A stretch of DNA of 64,000 nucleotides from Achromobacter ruhlandii (lineage in GTDB: Bacteria; Pseudomonadota; Gammaproteobacteria; Burkholderiales; Burkholderiaceae_B), in assembly GCF_902859695.1 (NCBI RefSeq), contig NZ_CADIJL010000001.1:372001-436000 (forward strand). Direction: 5' to 3'. The notes below the pieces were generated by a model. It had not been told where the DNA came from and did not search any database. It saw only the letters and a program-made list of their open reading frames with translations. Shown here piece after piece: positions 1 to 8,743 of this stretch; position 1 is the stretch's first letter, and each line of letters starts with the position of its first letter. The position numbers were made by a program, and so were the translations under genes.

Positions 1-1008
1 CTGGAACTGGCCGTCCACCGTGTTGGCGAAGGCGCGCGCCAGGGCGCCGTTGGTGTCACGACGCAGCAGGGCGTCCCAGTCGCTGCCCCAGACCAGCTTG
101 ATGACGTTCCAGCCGGCGCCGGCGTACAGGGTTTCGAGTTCGTCGATGATGCGGCCGTTGCCGCGCACCGGGCCGTCCAGGCGCTGCAGGTTGCAGTTGA
201 CCACGAACACCAGGTTGTCGAGCTTTTCGCGCGCGGCCAGGGTCAGCGCGGCGATCGACTCCGGTTCGTCCATCTCGCCGTCGCCGAAGATGCCCCAGAC
301 CTTGCGGTCGCTCGCGGGCACCAGCGAGCGGTGCTCCAGGTAGCGCATGAAGCGCGCCTGGTAGATCGCGTTGATGGGGCCGATGCCCATCGAACCGGTG
401 GGGAACTGCCAGAAGTCCGGCATCAGCCAGGGATGCGGATACGACGACAGCCCGCGCAGGCCGCGCGCGGTGGCGGTGATTTCCTGGCGGAAGTGGGCCA
501 GGTCGTCGTCGCTGAGAAAGCCTTCGAGGTAGGCGCGGGCGTAGACGCCGGGCGCCGAATGCGGCTGCATGTAGACCAGATCGCCGGGACCGTCGGCCGT
601 GGCCGCGCGGAAGAAGTGGTTGAAGCCGACCTCGAACAGGTCGGCGGCCGAGGCGTAGCTGGCGATGTGGCCACCCAGCTCGCCATGGGCCTGGTTGGCG
701 CGCACCACCATGGCCAGGGCGTTCCAGCGGTTGATGCGGGCAATGCGTTCCTCGACCGCGAGGTTGCCGGGAAAGGGCGGCTCCTGGTCGGCGGGAATGG
801 TGTTCAGGTAGGCGGTGCGCGTCTGGCTGTTGGCGCGCAGGCCCAGCGTGGCGGCGTGTCCCAGCAGGTTGTCCAGCACATAGCCGGCCCGTTCGGCGCC
901 CGACGCTTCGACCAGGGATTGCAGGCCGTCGCGCCATTCGGCGGTTTCGGCGGGATCGGCATCCTGCCGGGGGACTGTCCCGGCGGGGGAATGGCTGGCA
1001 TCGCACAT
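1..1008 (-). CDS. aceE: Pyruvate dehydrogenase E1 component, 5' part (runs off left edge)
   Basis: This is the N-terminal 336 residues of the homodimeric E1 of the pyruvate dehydrogenase complex, the thiamine-diphosphate enzyme that decarboxylates pyruvate and acetylates the lipoyl E2. Recognisable stretches are NRWNALAMVVRANQ, GGHIASYASAADLFEVGFNH, PHPWLMPDFWQFPTGSMG and the ThDP/Mg-binding GDGEMDEPES. The ATG at 1008 was chosen because an AAGGAG sits about 11 bases upstream; it starts MCDASHSPAG. The C-terminal part lies outside the window. It is divergent from the OPT transporter, so the 296-base gap holds its promoter. Confidence 0.95.
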   Translation of the reverse strand, partial: MCDASHSPAGTVPRQDADPAETAEWRDGLQSLVEASGAERAGYVLDNLLGHAATLGLRANSQTRTAYLNTIPADQEPPFPGNLAVEERIARINRWNALAMVVRANQAHGELGGHIASYASAADLFEVGFNHFFRAATADGPGDLVYMQPHSAPGVYARAYLEGFLSDDDLAHFRQEITATARGLRGLSSYPHPWLMPDFWQFPTGSMGIGPINAIYQARFMRYLEHRSLVPASDRKVWGIFGDGEMDEPESIAALTLAAREKLDNLVFVVNCNLQRLDGPVRGNGRIIDELETLYAGAGWNVIKLVWGSDWDALLRRDTNGALARAFANTVDGQFQ

Positions 1009-1304
1009 GATGGTTTTGTCTCCTTGTAAGCGCCATGCTAGTCCTGTCGCTGGGGCATGGGTGATCAAAATGCCGGGAGGAAATCCAGGTTTTCAGCATA
1101 ATCGTTTGCCGATTAGGGTGGCGGCGGCAGGATCTGCCGCCTTGGGCCGCTTACCGGTGGTGACCACCTGTTGGACGCCAAGGCGCTAGAATCGCGCTTC
1201 ACAAAAAACAAACCGGCAACCAGACAGGGCGGCAACGCCCTGATAGCCGGGGCCGTCCCGCCCCAGCGGCGGGCTCGCGTCCCGGCCAGTAAAGGGAGAC
1301 TTCA
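1009..1304. promoter_or_regulatory. Divergent aceE / OPT transporter intergenic region
   Basis: This 296-base gap separates two divergent genes and must carry both promoters. It holds a near-perfect inverted repeat at 1156-1168 (GGTGGT, one base, ACCACC), which could be a regulator site. Its one-base spacing does not match the TGGT-3-ACCA layout known for PdhR, so no regulator is assigned. The AAAGGGAG at 1290-1297 is the ribosome binding site of the OPT gene. Confidence 0.45.
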
Positions 1305-3362
1305 ATGACTCAACCTACCAGCGTCCCGGCAGAGGTCACGCTACCGGAACTGACATTCCGCGGCGTGCTGCTGGGCGCGGTCATCACCATTATCTTCACC
1401 GCCTCCAACGTGTTCCTGGGGCTCAAGGTCGGCCTGACCTTCTCGTCGGCGATCCCGGCGGCGGTCATTTCGATGTCGGTGTTGCGCCTGTTCAAGGACG
1501 CCAACATCCTCGAGAACAACATGGTGCAGACGCAGGCCTCGGCGGCCGGCACGCTGTCGGCCATCATCTTCATCCTGCCCGCCCTGGTCATGATGGGCCA
1601 CTGGCAGGGCTTTCCGTTCTGGCAGACCCTGGGCATCTGCGCGGCCGGCGGCATGCTGGGCGTGATGTTCACGATTCCGCTGCGCCACGTGATGGTGGTG
1701 CAGAGCGACCTGCCGTACCCGGAGGGCGTGGCGGCCGCCGAGATCCTGCGGGTGGGCAGCGCCGAGCGCGCCCAGGACGCGGCCGAGGATTCCGCTGGGG
1801 CGCCGGCCAGGCCAGCGGCCACCGGCATGGGCGACATCGTCAGCGGCGGCGTGGTGGCGGCGGCAGTCAGCTTCGCGGCCAGCGGCCTGCGGGTGTTGGG
1901 CGACGGCGTCAGCGGCTGGTTTTCGCTGGGCGGCGCGGTGTTCCGGCTGCCGATGGGTTTTTCGCTGGCGCTGCTGGGCGCGGGTTACCTGATCGGCATC
2001 GTGGCGGGCCTGGCCATGCTGACGGGGCTGGTGATCTCGTGGGGCATCGCGGTGCCGATCCTGACTTCGATGGCCCAGATTCCCGCGGACATGTCGCTGG
2101 CGAAATTCGCCACCGGGCTGTGGTCGTCGCAGGTGCGGTTCATTGGAGCAGGCGTCATCGGCGTGGGCGCCATCTGGACGCTGGCGACGCTTTTCATGCC
2201 GATGGCGCGTGGCGTCAAGGCCTCGTTCTCGGCGTTGACGCGCACCGGCGCGGCGCGCGCGGGCAAGGCGCCGCGCACCGAGCGCGACCTGTCGGCGGGC
2301 TGGATCTCGGTCGTCACGCTGGTGCTGGTGGCGGTGCTGGTGATCACGTTCCAGGTGTTCCTGGCGGACGCGCCGCTGACGGCCGCCGCGGTCTGGAAAC
2401 TGGTGGCCTACGCTGTGCTGTTTGCTTTCGTCTTCGGTTTCCTGGTGGCGGCGGCCTGCGGTTACATGGCGGGTCTGGTGGGCACCTCGACCAGCCCGAT
2501 CTCGGGCGTGGGCATCGTTGCCATCGTGCTGGTGTCGCTGTTGCTGCTGGCGCTGGGCGGCGACCTGCTGGCGGTGCAGAACGGCGTGCAGATGACCATC
2601 GCGCTGGCGATCTTCAGCACGTCGGCGGTGGTGGCGGTGGCCTCGATCTCCAATGACAATCTGCAGGATCTGAAGACCGGCTGGTTGGTCGGCGCGACCC
2701 CGTGGCGCCAGCAGGTGGCGCTATTGATCGGTTGCGTCCTTGGCGCGGCGGTGATCTCGCCGGTGCTGGACCTGCTGTACAACGCCTACGGCTTCGCCGA
2801 TGCGATGCCGCGCGCAGGCATGGACCCGTCCCAGGCGTTGTCGGCGCCGCAGGCCACGCTGATGCTGGCGATCGCGCGCGGCATCTTCACGCATCAACTG
2901 AACTGGACCATGATCCTGATCGGCATGGCGGTGGGCGTGGGCCTGATCGTGGTGGACGAGATCCTCAAGCGCACCTGCAAGGTCGCCCGCATCCCGGTGC
3001 TGGCGGTGGGCATCGGCATCTACCTGCCGCCGACCGTGGCGGCGCCGATCGTGGTCGGCGCGCTGCTGGCCTGGCTGCTGGAGCGCGCGCTGCGTCGCCG
3101 CGCCGCGGCCGCCGGCAAGGACTATGAATCGTTCGCCGACGCCGCCAACCGGCGCGGCGTGCTGATCGCCTCGGGCCTGATCGTGGGCGAGAGCCTGGTG
3201 GGCGTGGTGATGGCCGCCATCATCGGCGCCGCCGGCACCGATGCGCCGCTGGCGATCGCGGGCGAGGAATTCGCGCGCACCGCCTCGTTCCTGGGGCTGG
3301 CGGTGTTCGCGCTGGTGGCGGTGCTGTTCTGGCGCCGCGTGACGCGGCTGGCGCAGCCATAG
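1305..3362 (+). CDS. OPT-family oligopeptide transporter
   Basis: This 685-residue inner-membrane protein belongs to the OPT family, whose members take up small peptides or metal-chelate compounds. It is almost wholly hydrophobic, with about 14-16 membrane helices. The family-typical N-terminal half contains ASNVFLGLKVGLTFSSAIPA, NNMVQTQASAAGT and SDLPYPEGVAAAEILRVG. Length matches bacterial OPT proteins of roughly 600-700 residues. The ATG follows AAAGGGAG by 7 bases. The gene stands alone and ends at a strong palindromic terminator. The substrate cannot be told from sequence. The neighbouring M20 hydrolase is convergent and not co-transcribed. Confidence 0.9.
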   Translation: MTQPTSVPAEVTLPELTFRGVLLGAVITIIFTASNVFLGLKVGLTFSSAIPAAVISMSVLRLFKDANILENNMVQTQASAAGTLSAIIFILPALVMMGHWQGFPFWQTLGICAAGGMLGVMFTIPLRHVMVVQSDLPYPEGVAAAEILRVGSAERAQDAAEDSAGAPARPAATGMGDIVSGGVVAAAVSFAASGLRVLGDGVSGWFSLGGAVFRLPMGFSLALLGAGYLIGIVAGLAMLTGLVISWGIAVPILTSMAQIPADMSLAKFATGLWSSQVRFIGAGVIGVGAIWTLATLFMPMARGVKASFSALTRTGAARAGKAPRTERDLSAGWISVVTLVLVAVLVITFQVFLADAPLTAAAVWKLVAYAVLFAFVFGFLVAAACGYMAGLVGTSTSPISGVGIVAIVLVSLLLLALGGDLLAVQNGVQMTIALAIFSTSAVVAVASISNDNLQDLKTGWLVGATPWRQQVALLIGCVLGAAVISPVLDLLYNAYGFADAMPRAGMDPSQALSAPQATLMLAIARGIFTHQLNWTMILIGMAVGVGLIVVDEILKRTCKVARIPVLAVGIGIYLPPTVAAPIVVGALLAWLLERALRRRAAAAGKDYESFADAANRRGVLIASGLIVGESLVGVVMAAIIGAAGTDAPLAIAGEEFARTASFLGLAVFALVAVLFWRRVTRLAQP

Positions 3363-3390
3363 GCCAGGCGTTGCGCCACGCACGGATCGA

Positions 3391-3420
3391 AAGGGCATGA
3401 CGCGCGTCATGCCCTTTTTT
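3391..3420. terminator. Bidirectional terminator between OPT gene and M20 hydrolase
   Basis: Positions 3391-3416 form a perfect 26-base palindrome (AAGGGCATGACGC and its complement) followed by a T run to 3420. It lies between the convergent OPT and M20 genes. The last T overlaps the M20 stop codon, and the A-rich other side lets it serve both strands. Confidence 0.85.
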
Positions 3421-4652
3421 CATGCCGGCCGCAGCAGGTCGGCCAGGGTTCGGGCGATGACCTTGGTGGCCCGCCGCAGGTCTTCCAGCACCACGCGTTC
3501 GTCGTTGCGCTTGGCGTGCGACTCCAGCACGGTGCGCGGGCCGGCGCCGTAGATCACGCCGGGAATGCCGGCCTCGGCGTACAGGCGCACGTCGGTGTAG
3601 AGCGGCGTGCCCATGGCGGGGATCGGCTCGCCGAACAGGTCCTGGCCATGCTTGCGGATGGCGTCGACCAGCGGCTGGTTGCCGGGCAGCGGCCGCATGG
3701 CGTTGGCCAGCAGCAGGCGCTTGATCTCGACGCGCAGGCCGGGCGTGGCGGCCGCGCCTTCTTCGATGATGCGGCGGATGTCGGCCTCGACCTCGGCCGC
3801 GTTCTCTTCCGGGATCATGCGGCGATCCAGCTTGAACACCACCTTGCCGGGCACCACGTTGGTGTTGGTGCCGCCTTCGATGCGGCCGATGTTCAGGTAG
3901 GGATGGCTGATGCCCTCGACCCGCGAAGTGATCTCGCGATAGCGCGCGTTCTGCGCGTACAGCGCGTTCATGATCGCGACCGCGCCCTGCAGCGCATCCA
4001 CGCCGGTGGCCGGAATGGCGGCGTGCGCCATCTTGCCGTGCACCGTGACCTCCATTTGCAGGCAGCCATTGTGGGCCGTCACGACTTCATAGCTGAAGCC
4101 GGCCGCGATCAGCAGGTCGGGTTTCGTCAGGCCCTGGCGCAGCAGCCAGCCGGGACCGAGCAGGCCGCCGAATTCCTCGTCGTAGGTGAAGTGCAGTTCG
4201 ACCGCGCCATGGCTCGGACGCGCCACGGCTTCCAGCGCCCGCAATGCGAAGGTGAAGCTGGCGAAGTCGCTCTTGCTGACCGCGGCGGCGCGCCCGTAGA
4301 GGCAGCCGTCCACGATCTCGGCGCCATACGGATCGTGCTCCCAGCCGTCGCCCGGCGGCACCACGTCGCCGTGGGCGTTGAGGGCGATGCGCCGGCCGCC
4401 GGCGCCGTATTCGCGGCGCACGATCAGGTTGGTGATGGACTCCATGCCGTAGGCGCGCACTTCGTCGGCGGGCACGGGATGGGACTCGGCCGGCAGGCCG
4501 AAACCTTGCAGCAGTTCCGCGGTGCGGACGGCGTGCGGGGCGTTGTTGCCCGGCGGCGTGTCGGTCGGCACGCGCACCAGTTCCTGCAGGAAGCGCACTT
4601 CTTCATCGAAGTGGGCGTCCACCCAGGCGTCGAGTCGGGCGTAGTCGGTCAT
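3420..4652 (-). CDS. M20-family amidohydrolase/peptidase with altered metal site
   Basis: This 410-residue protein has the ArgE/DapE/CPG2 fold: a catalytic domain interrupted by a lid domain near residues 195-310. Visible motifs are LNAHGDVVPPG (His94, Asp96), TYDEEFGG (Glu159, Glu160) and a C-terminal ESHAKRNDER (His379). The usual bridging-Asp motif GRGAxDxKG reads GRAAAVSKSD, with Val125 at the Asp position. The third acidic ligand, expected near residue 186, is also not evident. It begins 3 bases after the stop of the allantoate amidohydrolase fusion, so it is the third gene of the puuE operon. It probably acts on a purine-derived ureido or amido compound, but this is inference. Confidence 0.8.
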   Translation of the reverse strand: MTDYARLDAWVDAHFDEEVRFLQELVRVPTDTPPGNNAPHAVRTAELLQGFGLPAESHPVPADEVRAYGMESITNLIVRREYGAGGRRIALNAHGDVVPPGDGWEHDPYGAEIVDGCLYGRAAAVSKSDFASFTFALRALEAVARPSHGAVELHFTYDEEFGGLLGPGWLLRQGLTKPDLLIAAGFSYEVVTAHNGCLQMEVTVHGKMAHAAIPATGVDALQGAVAIMNALYAQNARYREITSRVEGISHPYLNIGRIEGGTNTNVVPGKVVFKLDRRMIPEENAAEVEADIRRIIEEGAAATPGLRVEIKRLLLANAMRPLPGNQPLVDAIRKHGQDLFGEPIPAMGTPLYTDVRLYAEAGIPGVIYGAGPRTVLESHAKRNDERVVLEDLRRATKVIARTLADLLRPA

Positions 4653-4655
4653 GGT

Positions 4656-6356
4656 TCAGCTCGTTGCTTCGTTGGCGAGATCGTCAAGCAGCCGCTGCAT
4701 TGCCTGCGCGGCCAGCTGCATGTCGTGGTTGGTGGTGGATTCGAGCGGATTGTGGCTGATGCCGGCGTTCTGGCCGCGCACGAACAGCATGGCCTGCGGC
4801 ATGATCTCGTGCAGCTTCATGGCATCGTGGCCGGCGCCGCTCGGCATGCAATGGACCGGCACGCCCAGGGCCTGCACGGCGCGTTCCCAGCGCTGCTGCC
4901 AGGCCGGCGCGCTGGGCGCGGCGGCGGCGCGCATGGTTTCCTCGAGCGTATAGCGCAGGCCGCGGCGCTGGCAGATCGCTTCCAATTCGGCCAGCACGTC
5001 GCTGGCCAGCGCATCGCGCTGCGGATCGCTGGGCGCGCGCAGGTCGAGGCTGAAGCGGCATTCGCCGGGCACCACGTTGATCGAGCCATTGGGCACTTCC
5101 AGCATGCCCACGGTGCCGACCGAGTCGCCGTCGCGCGCGGCGCGGCCTTCGACGAACACGATCAGCTCGGCCGTGGCCACGGCGGCGTCGCGGCGCCGGT
5201 CCATCGGCGTGGTGCCGGCATGGCAGGCCGTGCCGTGGATCCGCACGCGGTAGCGCACGCAGCCGTTGATTGACGTGACCACGCCGAGCGGCAGGCCCAT
5301 TTCGTTCAGCACGGGGCCCTGTTCGATATGCACTTCGACAAAGCCCAGATAGCGGGCCGGGTCGCGCTTGAGCTTGGGAATGTCGTCCACGCACAGCCCC
5401 GCGTGCGCCATGGCGTCGCGCATGCTGATGCCGTCAGCGTCCCGCTGTTCGAGCCAGCGCGGCTGGAAGTCGCCGATCAGCGCGCCGGAACCGAGGAAGG
5501 TGGCCGGATAGCGCTGGCCTTCCTCTTCGGAAAAAGCGACGACTTCGATCGCGTAGGGCAGGCGCCGACCCTGGCGGTGCAGCGCGCGCACGCAGGCCAT
5601 CGGCACGAAGATGCCGAGGCGACCATCGTACTTGCCGGCGTTGCGCACTGTGTCGTAATGGCTGCCGCTCATCAGGATAGGCGCGTCGGCGCGGTTGGCG
5701 TGATAGCGGCCGACCACGTTGCCGACCGCGTCAATGCCGACTTCGTCGAAGCCGCAATCGCGCATCCAGTGCGAGATGCGCTGGGCGCAGGCGCGGTGCG
5801 CGTCGGTCAGGTAGGTGACGGTGAGCTGGCCGTTCTCGGCGTAGCCCGGATCGCTGTGCGCGCTGAGTTTTTCCTGCCAGTCCCAGATGTCGTTGCCCAG
5901 GTCCGGTTCGACGCCGAAACGGTCGTAAAGCCGCACTTCGGCGTCACGGTGCAATTGGCGCAGGGCCTCGCGGCGTTCGTCGTCCGGCGCGTTGTGGCGG
6001 CGGCGTTCGAGCGCCTGGCGCCATTGCCCGTCTTGCGGGCCGGCGCCGCGCGGGCCGTATTGGGACAGGATGAAGGGAAAGCCGAAACGCGCGGCATAGT
6101 CGGCGGCCAGCGCGGCGGCGTCCGCCGCCGCGTCGAGCATGGCGACGGGCTGAGCGCGCAGCAGCGCCAATTGCGCGGCGGCGTCAGTGTCGTCCACCGC
6201 GCGCTGCAGGGCCAACTGCAACTGCGCCACGCTGTGCACCGGGCGCGCCCGCACCGCCTGTTCGGCGGCCCAGGGCGCGTGGGGATACAGGTCGGCCAGC
6301 ATGGCGGCGGCGTCTTGCGGCGCGGCGTCGTTGAATCGGGCGAGGGTAGGGGCCAT
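4656..6356 (-). CDS. OHCU decarboxylase-like / allantoate amidohydrolase fusion
   Basis: This 566-residue two-domain protein belongs to purine (urate to glyoxylate) catabolism. Residues 1-150 resemble OHCU decarboxylase (start LYPHAPW, end YAARFGFPFI). Residues about 155-566 are a Zn-dependent allantoate amidohydrolase of the AllC/hydantoinase-carbamoylase type, with metal motifs GSHYDTV (His233), GKYDGRLG (Asp244), FSEEEG, VEVHIEQGP (His343) and SHNPLE (His535). The decarboxylase half lacks the conserved HPxL and SxxEQ segments: the chain goes from LLRAQPVAM almost straight to the FGFPF motif. The ATG at 6356 was preferred over one 27 codons upstream, which would overlap puuE. It starts 11 bases after the puuE stop. 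Confidence 0.88.
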   Translation of the reverse strand: MAPTLARFNDAAPQDAAAMLADLYPHAPWAAEQAVRARPVHSVAQLQLALQRAVDDTDAAAQLALLRAQPVAMLDAAADAAALAADYAARFGFPFILSQYGPRGAGPQDGQWRQALERRRHNAPDDERREALRQLHRDAEVRLYDRFGVEPDLGNDIWDWQEKLSAHSDPGYAENGQLTVTYLTDAHRACAQRISHWMRDCGFDEVGIDAVGNVVGRYHANRADAPILMSGSHYDTVRNAGKYDGRLGIFVPMACVRALHRQGRRLPYAIEVVAFSEEEGQRYPATFLGSGALIGDFQPRWLEQRDADGISMRDAMAHAGLCVDDIPKLKRDPARYLGFVEVHIEQGPVLNEMGLPLGVVTSINGCVRYRVRIHGTACHAGTTPMDRRRDAAVATAELIVFVEGRAARDGDSVGTVGMLEVPNGSINVVPGECRFSLDLRAPSDPQRDALASDVLAELEAICQRRGLRYTLEETMRAAAAPSAPAWQQRWERAVQALGVPVHCMPSGAGHDAMKLHEIMPQAMLFVRGQNAGISHNPLESTTNHDMQLAAQAMQRLLDDLANEATS

Positions 6357-6367
6357 GGTTGCGCGGT

Positions 6368-7312
6368 TCAGGCAGCGGGTTGATAGGGATGGCGCGTCCG
6401 CCAGTGCCGGGCGATGTCCAGGCGGCGGCAGACCCACACGCGGTCATGGCGCGCGATGTGATCCAGGAAGCGTTGCAGGGCGACGATGCGGCCGGGCCGG
6501 CCCAGCAGGCGGCAATGCATGCCGATGCTGAGCATCTTGGGCGCCTCGTTGCCTTCCGCGTAGAGCGCGTCGAAGCTGTCTTTCAGGTACTGGAAGAACG
6601 GATCGGCGTGCGAATAGCCCTGCGGCAGCGCGAAGCGCATGTCGTTGCAGTCCAGCGTGTAGGGCACGATCAGTTGCGGCGCCACGCTGCCGTCGCTCTT
6701 TTGCACGCGCATCCAGAACGGCAGGTCGTCGCCGTAGTAGTCGCTGTCGTATTCGAAGCCGCCGTAGTCCGCCACCAGGCGGCGCGTGCGCGGGCTGTCG
6801 CGGCCGGTGTACCAGCCCAGCGGACGGGCGCCGGTCAGTTGCGTGATGGCCTCCATGCCCAGGCGCATGTGCTCGCGTTCGGTGGCTTCGTCCACGTTCT
6901 GGTAGTGCACCCAGCGCCAGCCGTGACAGGCGATCTCGTGGTCCAGCTCGACCAGCGCCGCGGCCAGCTCGGGGTGGCGCTGCAGCGCCATGCCGACGGC
7001 GAACACCGTCAGCGGCAGGCCGCGCTTTTCGAATTCACGCAGGATGCGCCAGACGCCCACGCGCGAGCCGTACTCGTAGATGCCTTCCATGCTCAGGTGG
7101 CGTTCCGGATAGCTGGCCGGATTGAACATCTCGGACAGGAACTGTTCGGACCCCGCGTCGCCATGCAGCACGCAGTTTTCGCCGCCTTCCTCGTAATTGA
7201 GCACGAACTGCACCGCGATGCGGGCGTTGCCGGGCCATTGCGCATGCGGCGGGTTGCGGCCGTAGCCGATCAGGTCACGCGGGTAGGGCTGGGTTGAGTC
7301 GTAGGTGCTCAT
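6368..7312 (-). CDS. puuE: Cofactor-independent allantoinase PuuE
   Basis: This 314-residue polysaccharide-deacetylase-fold protein is of the PuuE type, which hydrolyses allantoin to allantoate. Characteristic stretches are DLIGYGRNPPHAQWPG, LNYEEGGENCVLHGD, EYGSRVGVWRILREFE, HEIACHGWRWVHYQN and SIGMHCRLLGRPGR. Length fits the family (about 300-315). It is the first gene of a tight minus-strand operon with the allantoate amidohydrolase fusion and the M20 hydrolase, which supports the role: its product feeds the next enzyme. The upstream region carries an inverted repeat that may be an operator. Confidence 0.93.
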   Translation of the reverse strand: MSTYDSTQPYPRDLIGYGRNPPHAQWPGNARIAVQFVLNYEEGGENCVLHGDAGSEQFLSEMFNPASYPERHLSMEGIYEYGSRVGVWRILREFEKRGLPLTVFAVGMALQRHPELAAALVELDHEIACHGWRWVHYQNVDEATEREHMRLGMEAITQLTGARPLGWYTGRDSPRTRRLVADYGGFEYDSDYYGDDLPFWMRVQKSDGSVAPQLIVPYTLDCNDMRFALPQGYSHADPFFQYLKDSFDALYAEGNEAPKMLSIGMHCRLLGRPGRIVALQRFLDHIARHDRVWVCRRLDIARHWRTRHPYQPAA

Positions 7313-7330
7313 GACAAGGCGGGCGTGGAC

Positions 7331-7375
7331 ATCGTGTTCGACACGATAAGGTAAACCGCATTGTCTGTATACAAT
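7331..7375 (-). promoter_or_regulatory. Candidate operator/promoter region of the puuE operon
   Basis: Two inverted repeats lie just upstream of puuE. ATCGTGT-TCG-ACACGAT (7331-7347) is a perfect 7-base repeat with a 3-base centre. ATTGT-CTGTAT-ACAAT (7360-7375) has 5-base arms. The first is 18 bases from the puuE start, a typical place for a repressor site. No regulator gene is adjacent, so the binding protein is unknown. Confidence 0.5.
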
Positions 7376-7433
7376 TTATGTACATCATTAGTGATGACCC
7401 TAATACGCTAGGCAAGTCCGATCGCCATGAAGC

Positions 7434-7470
7434 GAACAACCCGCCGGCGTGCGCCGCCGGCGGGTTGTTC
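7434..7470. terminator. Strong stem-loop downstream of acdS
   Basis: A perfect 16-base stem, GAACAACCCGCCGGCG with its complement around a 5-base loop, lies between the acdS stop (7538) and the puuE promoter. It reads GTTC and then a mixed sequence on the minus strand, so it lacks a long U run. It probably still separates acdS transcription from the puuE operon. Confidence 0.6.
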
Positions 7471-7537
7471 CTGGGTATCGGCAAGAGCGGTTCAGCGCAG
7501 GTCGCCGCAGGGCCACCCGCTGGCGCCATAGCCGCCG

Positions 7538-8554
7538 TCAGCCGTTGCGGTAGAGAAAGCTGTAGGCGTTGATCGCCGGCACCCCCCCAAGATGCGCATA
7601 CAGCACCCGGGAACCGGCGGGGATTTCCCCGCGCCGCACGATGTCCATCATGCCCTGCATCGATTTGCCCTCGTAGACCGGGTCGGTCATCATCCCTTCG
7701 AGCCGCGCGCACAGGCGGATCGCCTCGTTGGTCTCGGCCGATGGCAGGCCATAGGCCGGGTAGGCATAGCGCGTATCCAGCACCACGTCGCCGTCCGTGA
7801 TGGGGCGCTCCAGGCCCACCATGTCGGCGGTGCGGCGCGCGATGCGCAGGATCTGCGCGCGGGTCTGGTCCGGCGTGGCCGAGGCGTCGATGCCGATGAC
7901 GCGGTCGGCGCGGCCGTCGGCGGCAAAGCCCACCACCATGCCGGCCTGCGTGCTGCCGGTGACGGCGCAGACCACGATGTAGTCGAACTTGAAGCCCAGC
8001 TCGGCCTCCTGCCGCCGCACTTCCTCGGCGAAGCCGACATAGCCCAGCCCGCCCAGCTCATGGTCGGAGGCGCCGGCCGGAATCGCGTACGGCTTGCCGC
8101 CGCGCTTGCGCACGTCCTCCAGCGCCTCTTCCCAACTACGGCGGAAGCCGATGTCGAAGCCCTGGTCCACCAGGCGCACGTCGGCGCCCATCAGCCGGCT
8201 CATCATGATGTTGCCGACCCGGTCATAGACCGCATCCGAGTAGTCCACCCAGTTTTCCTGCACCAGCACGCAGGCCAGGCCGAGCTTGGCGGCCACGGCC
8301 GCCACCATGCGGGTGTGGTTGGACTGGATGCCGCCGATGGTGACGAGCGTGTCGCAACCCTGTTCCAGCGCCTGGGGAATCAGGTATTCCAGCTTGCGCA
8401 GCTTGTTGCCGCCGAACGCCAGGCCGCTGTTGCAGTCCTCGCGCTTGGCGTAGATCTCGACCTTGCCGCCAAGGTGGGCGGACAGGCGCTCGAGCTTTTC
8501 GATGGGGGTGTCGCCGAAGGTCAGGCGGTGGCGGGGAAAGCGTTGCAGATCCAT
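7538..8554 (-). CDS. acdS: 1-aminocyclopropane-1-carboxylate (ACC) deaminase
   Basis: This 338-residue fold-II PLP enzyme converts ACC, the plant ethylene precursor, to 2-oxobutyrate and ammonia. Lys51 in [12 protein letters not shown] binds PLP and Ser78 lies in GGIQSNHT. Tyr294-Glu295 in DPVYEGKSM and Leu322 in AHLGG are the residues used to separate true ACC deaminases from D-cysteine desulfhydrases, which carry other residues at the last two positions. The start MDLQRFPR and exact 338-residue length match the family. It is divergent from an Lrp-type regulator, the usual acdR-acdS arrangement. Confidence 0.95.
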   Translation of the reverse strand: MDLQRFPRHRLTFGDTPIEKLERLSAHLGGKVEIYAKREDCNSGLAFGGNKLRKLEYLIPQALEQGCDTLVTIGGIQSNHTRMVAAVAAKLGLACVLVQENWVDYSDAVYDRVGNIMMSRLMGADVRLVDQGFDIGFRRSWEEALEDVRKRGGKPYAIPAGASDHELGGLGYVGFAEEVRRQEAELGFKFDYIVVCAVTGSTQAGMVVGFAADGRADRVIGIDASATPDQTRAQILRIARRTADMVGLERPITDGDVVLDTRYAYPAYGLPSAETNEAIRLCARLEGMMTDPVYEGKSMQGMMDIVRRGEIPAGSRVLYAHLGGVPAINAYSFLYRNG

Positions 8555-8743
8555 GCGGGCTCCTGGGGAAGGGATCCGGGCGGGCCGCCGCGGATGGAAA
8601 AATCATAGGAATCCGACGGATTGTTGGTCAATTGCGTATTTTTTTAATTTCTTCATTTTAAATTTTTAGGAAATACGATTTTTGGATCTAATATTTATGA
8701 ATAAAAAATAAAAGCCAAATTAAATTTTATAGGGACGCATTAA
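8555..8743. promoter_or_regulatory. acdS-acdR divergent control region
   Basis: The 189-base gap is sharply AT-rich between about 8635 and 8735 (runs such as TTTTTTAATTTC and AATAAAAAATAAAA) in otherwise GC-rich DNA. AT-rich, bendable DNA between divergent genes is typical of Lrp/AsnC-type control, and AcdR-like regulators act on acdS from such a region. Exact boxes were not assigned. The acdR ribosome binding site is ATAGGGA near 8729-8735. Confidence 0.6.

Noticed and set aside
56-1099. Long minus-strand ORF over the aceE region
   Set aside because: It is Arg/Pro-rich shadow coding in another frame. The true frame gives pyruvate dehydrogenase E1 with clear motifs.
1156-1168. PdhR operator upstream of aceE
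   Set aside because: The inverted repeat has one central base, whereas the PdhR site has three between TGGT and ACCA. Kept only as an unassigned repeat.
7538-8554. Annotation as D-cysteine desulfhydrase
   Set aside because: Glu295 and Leu322 are the ACC deaminase residues, and an AcdR-type regulator is adjacent.
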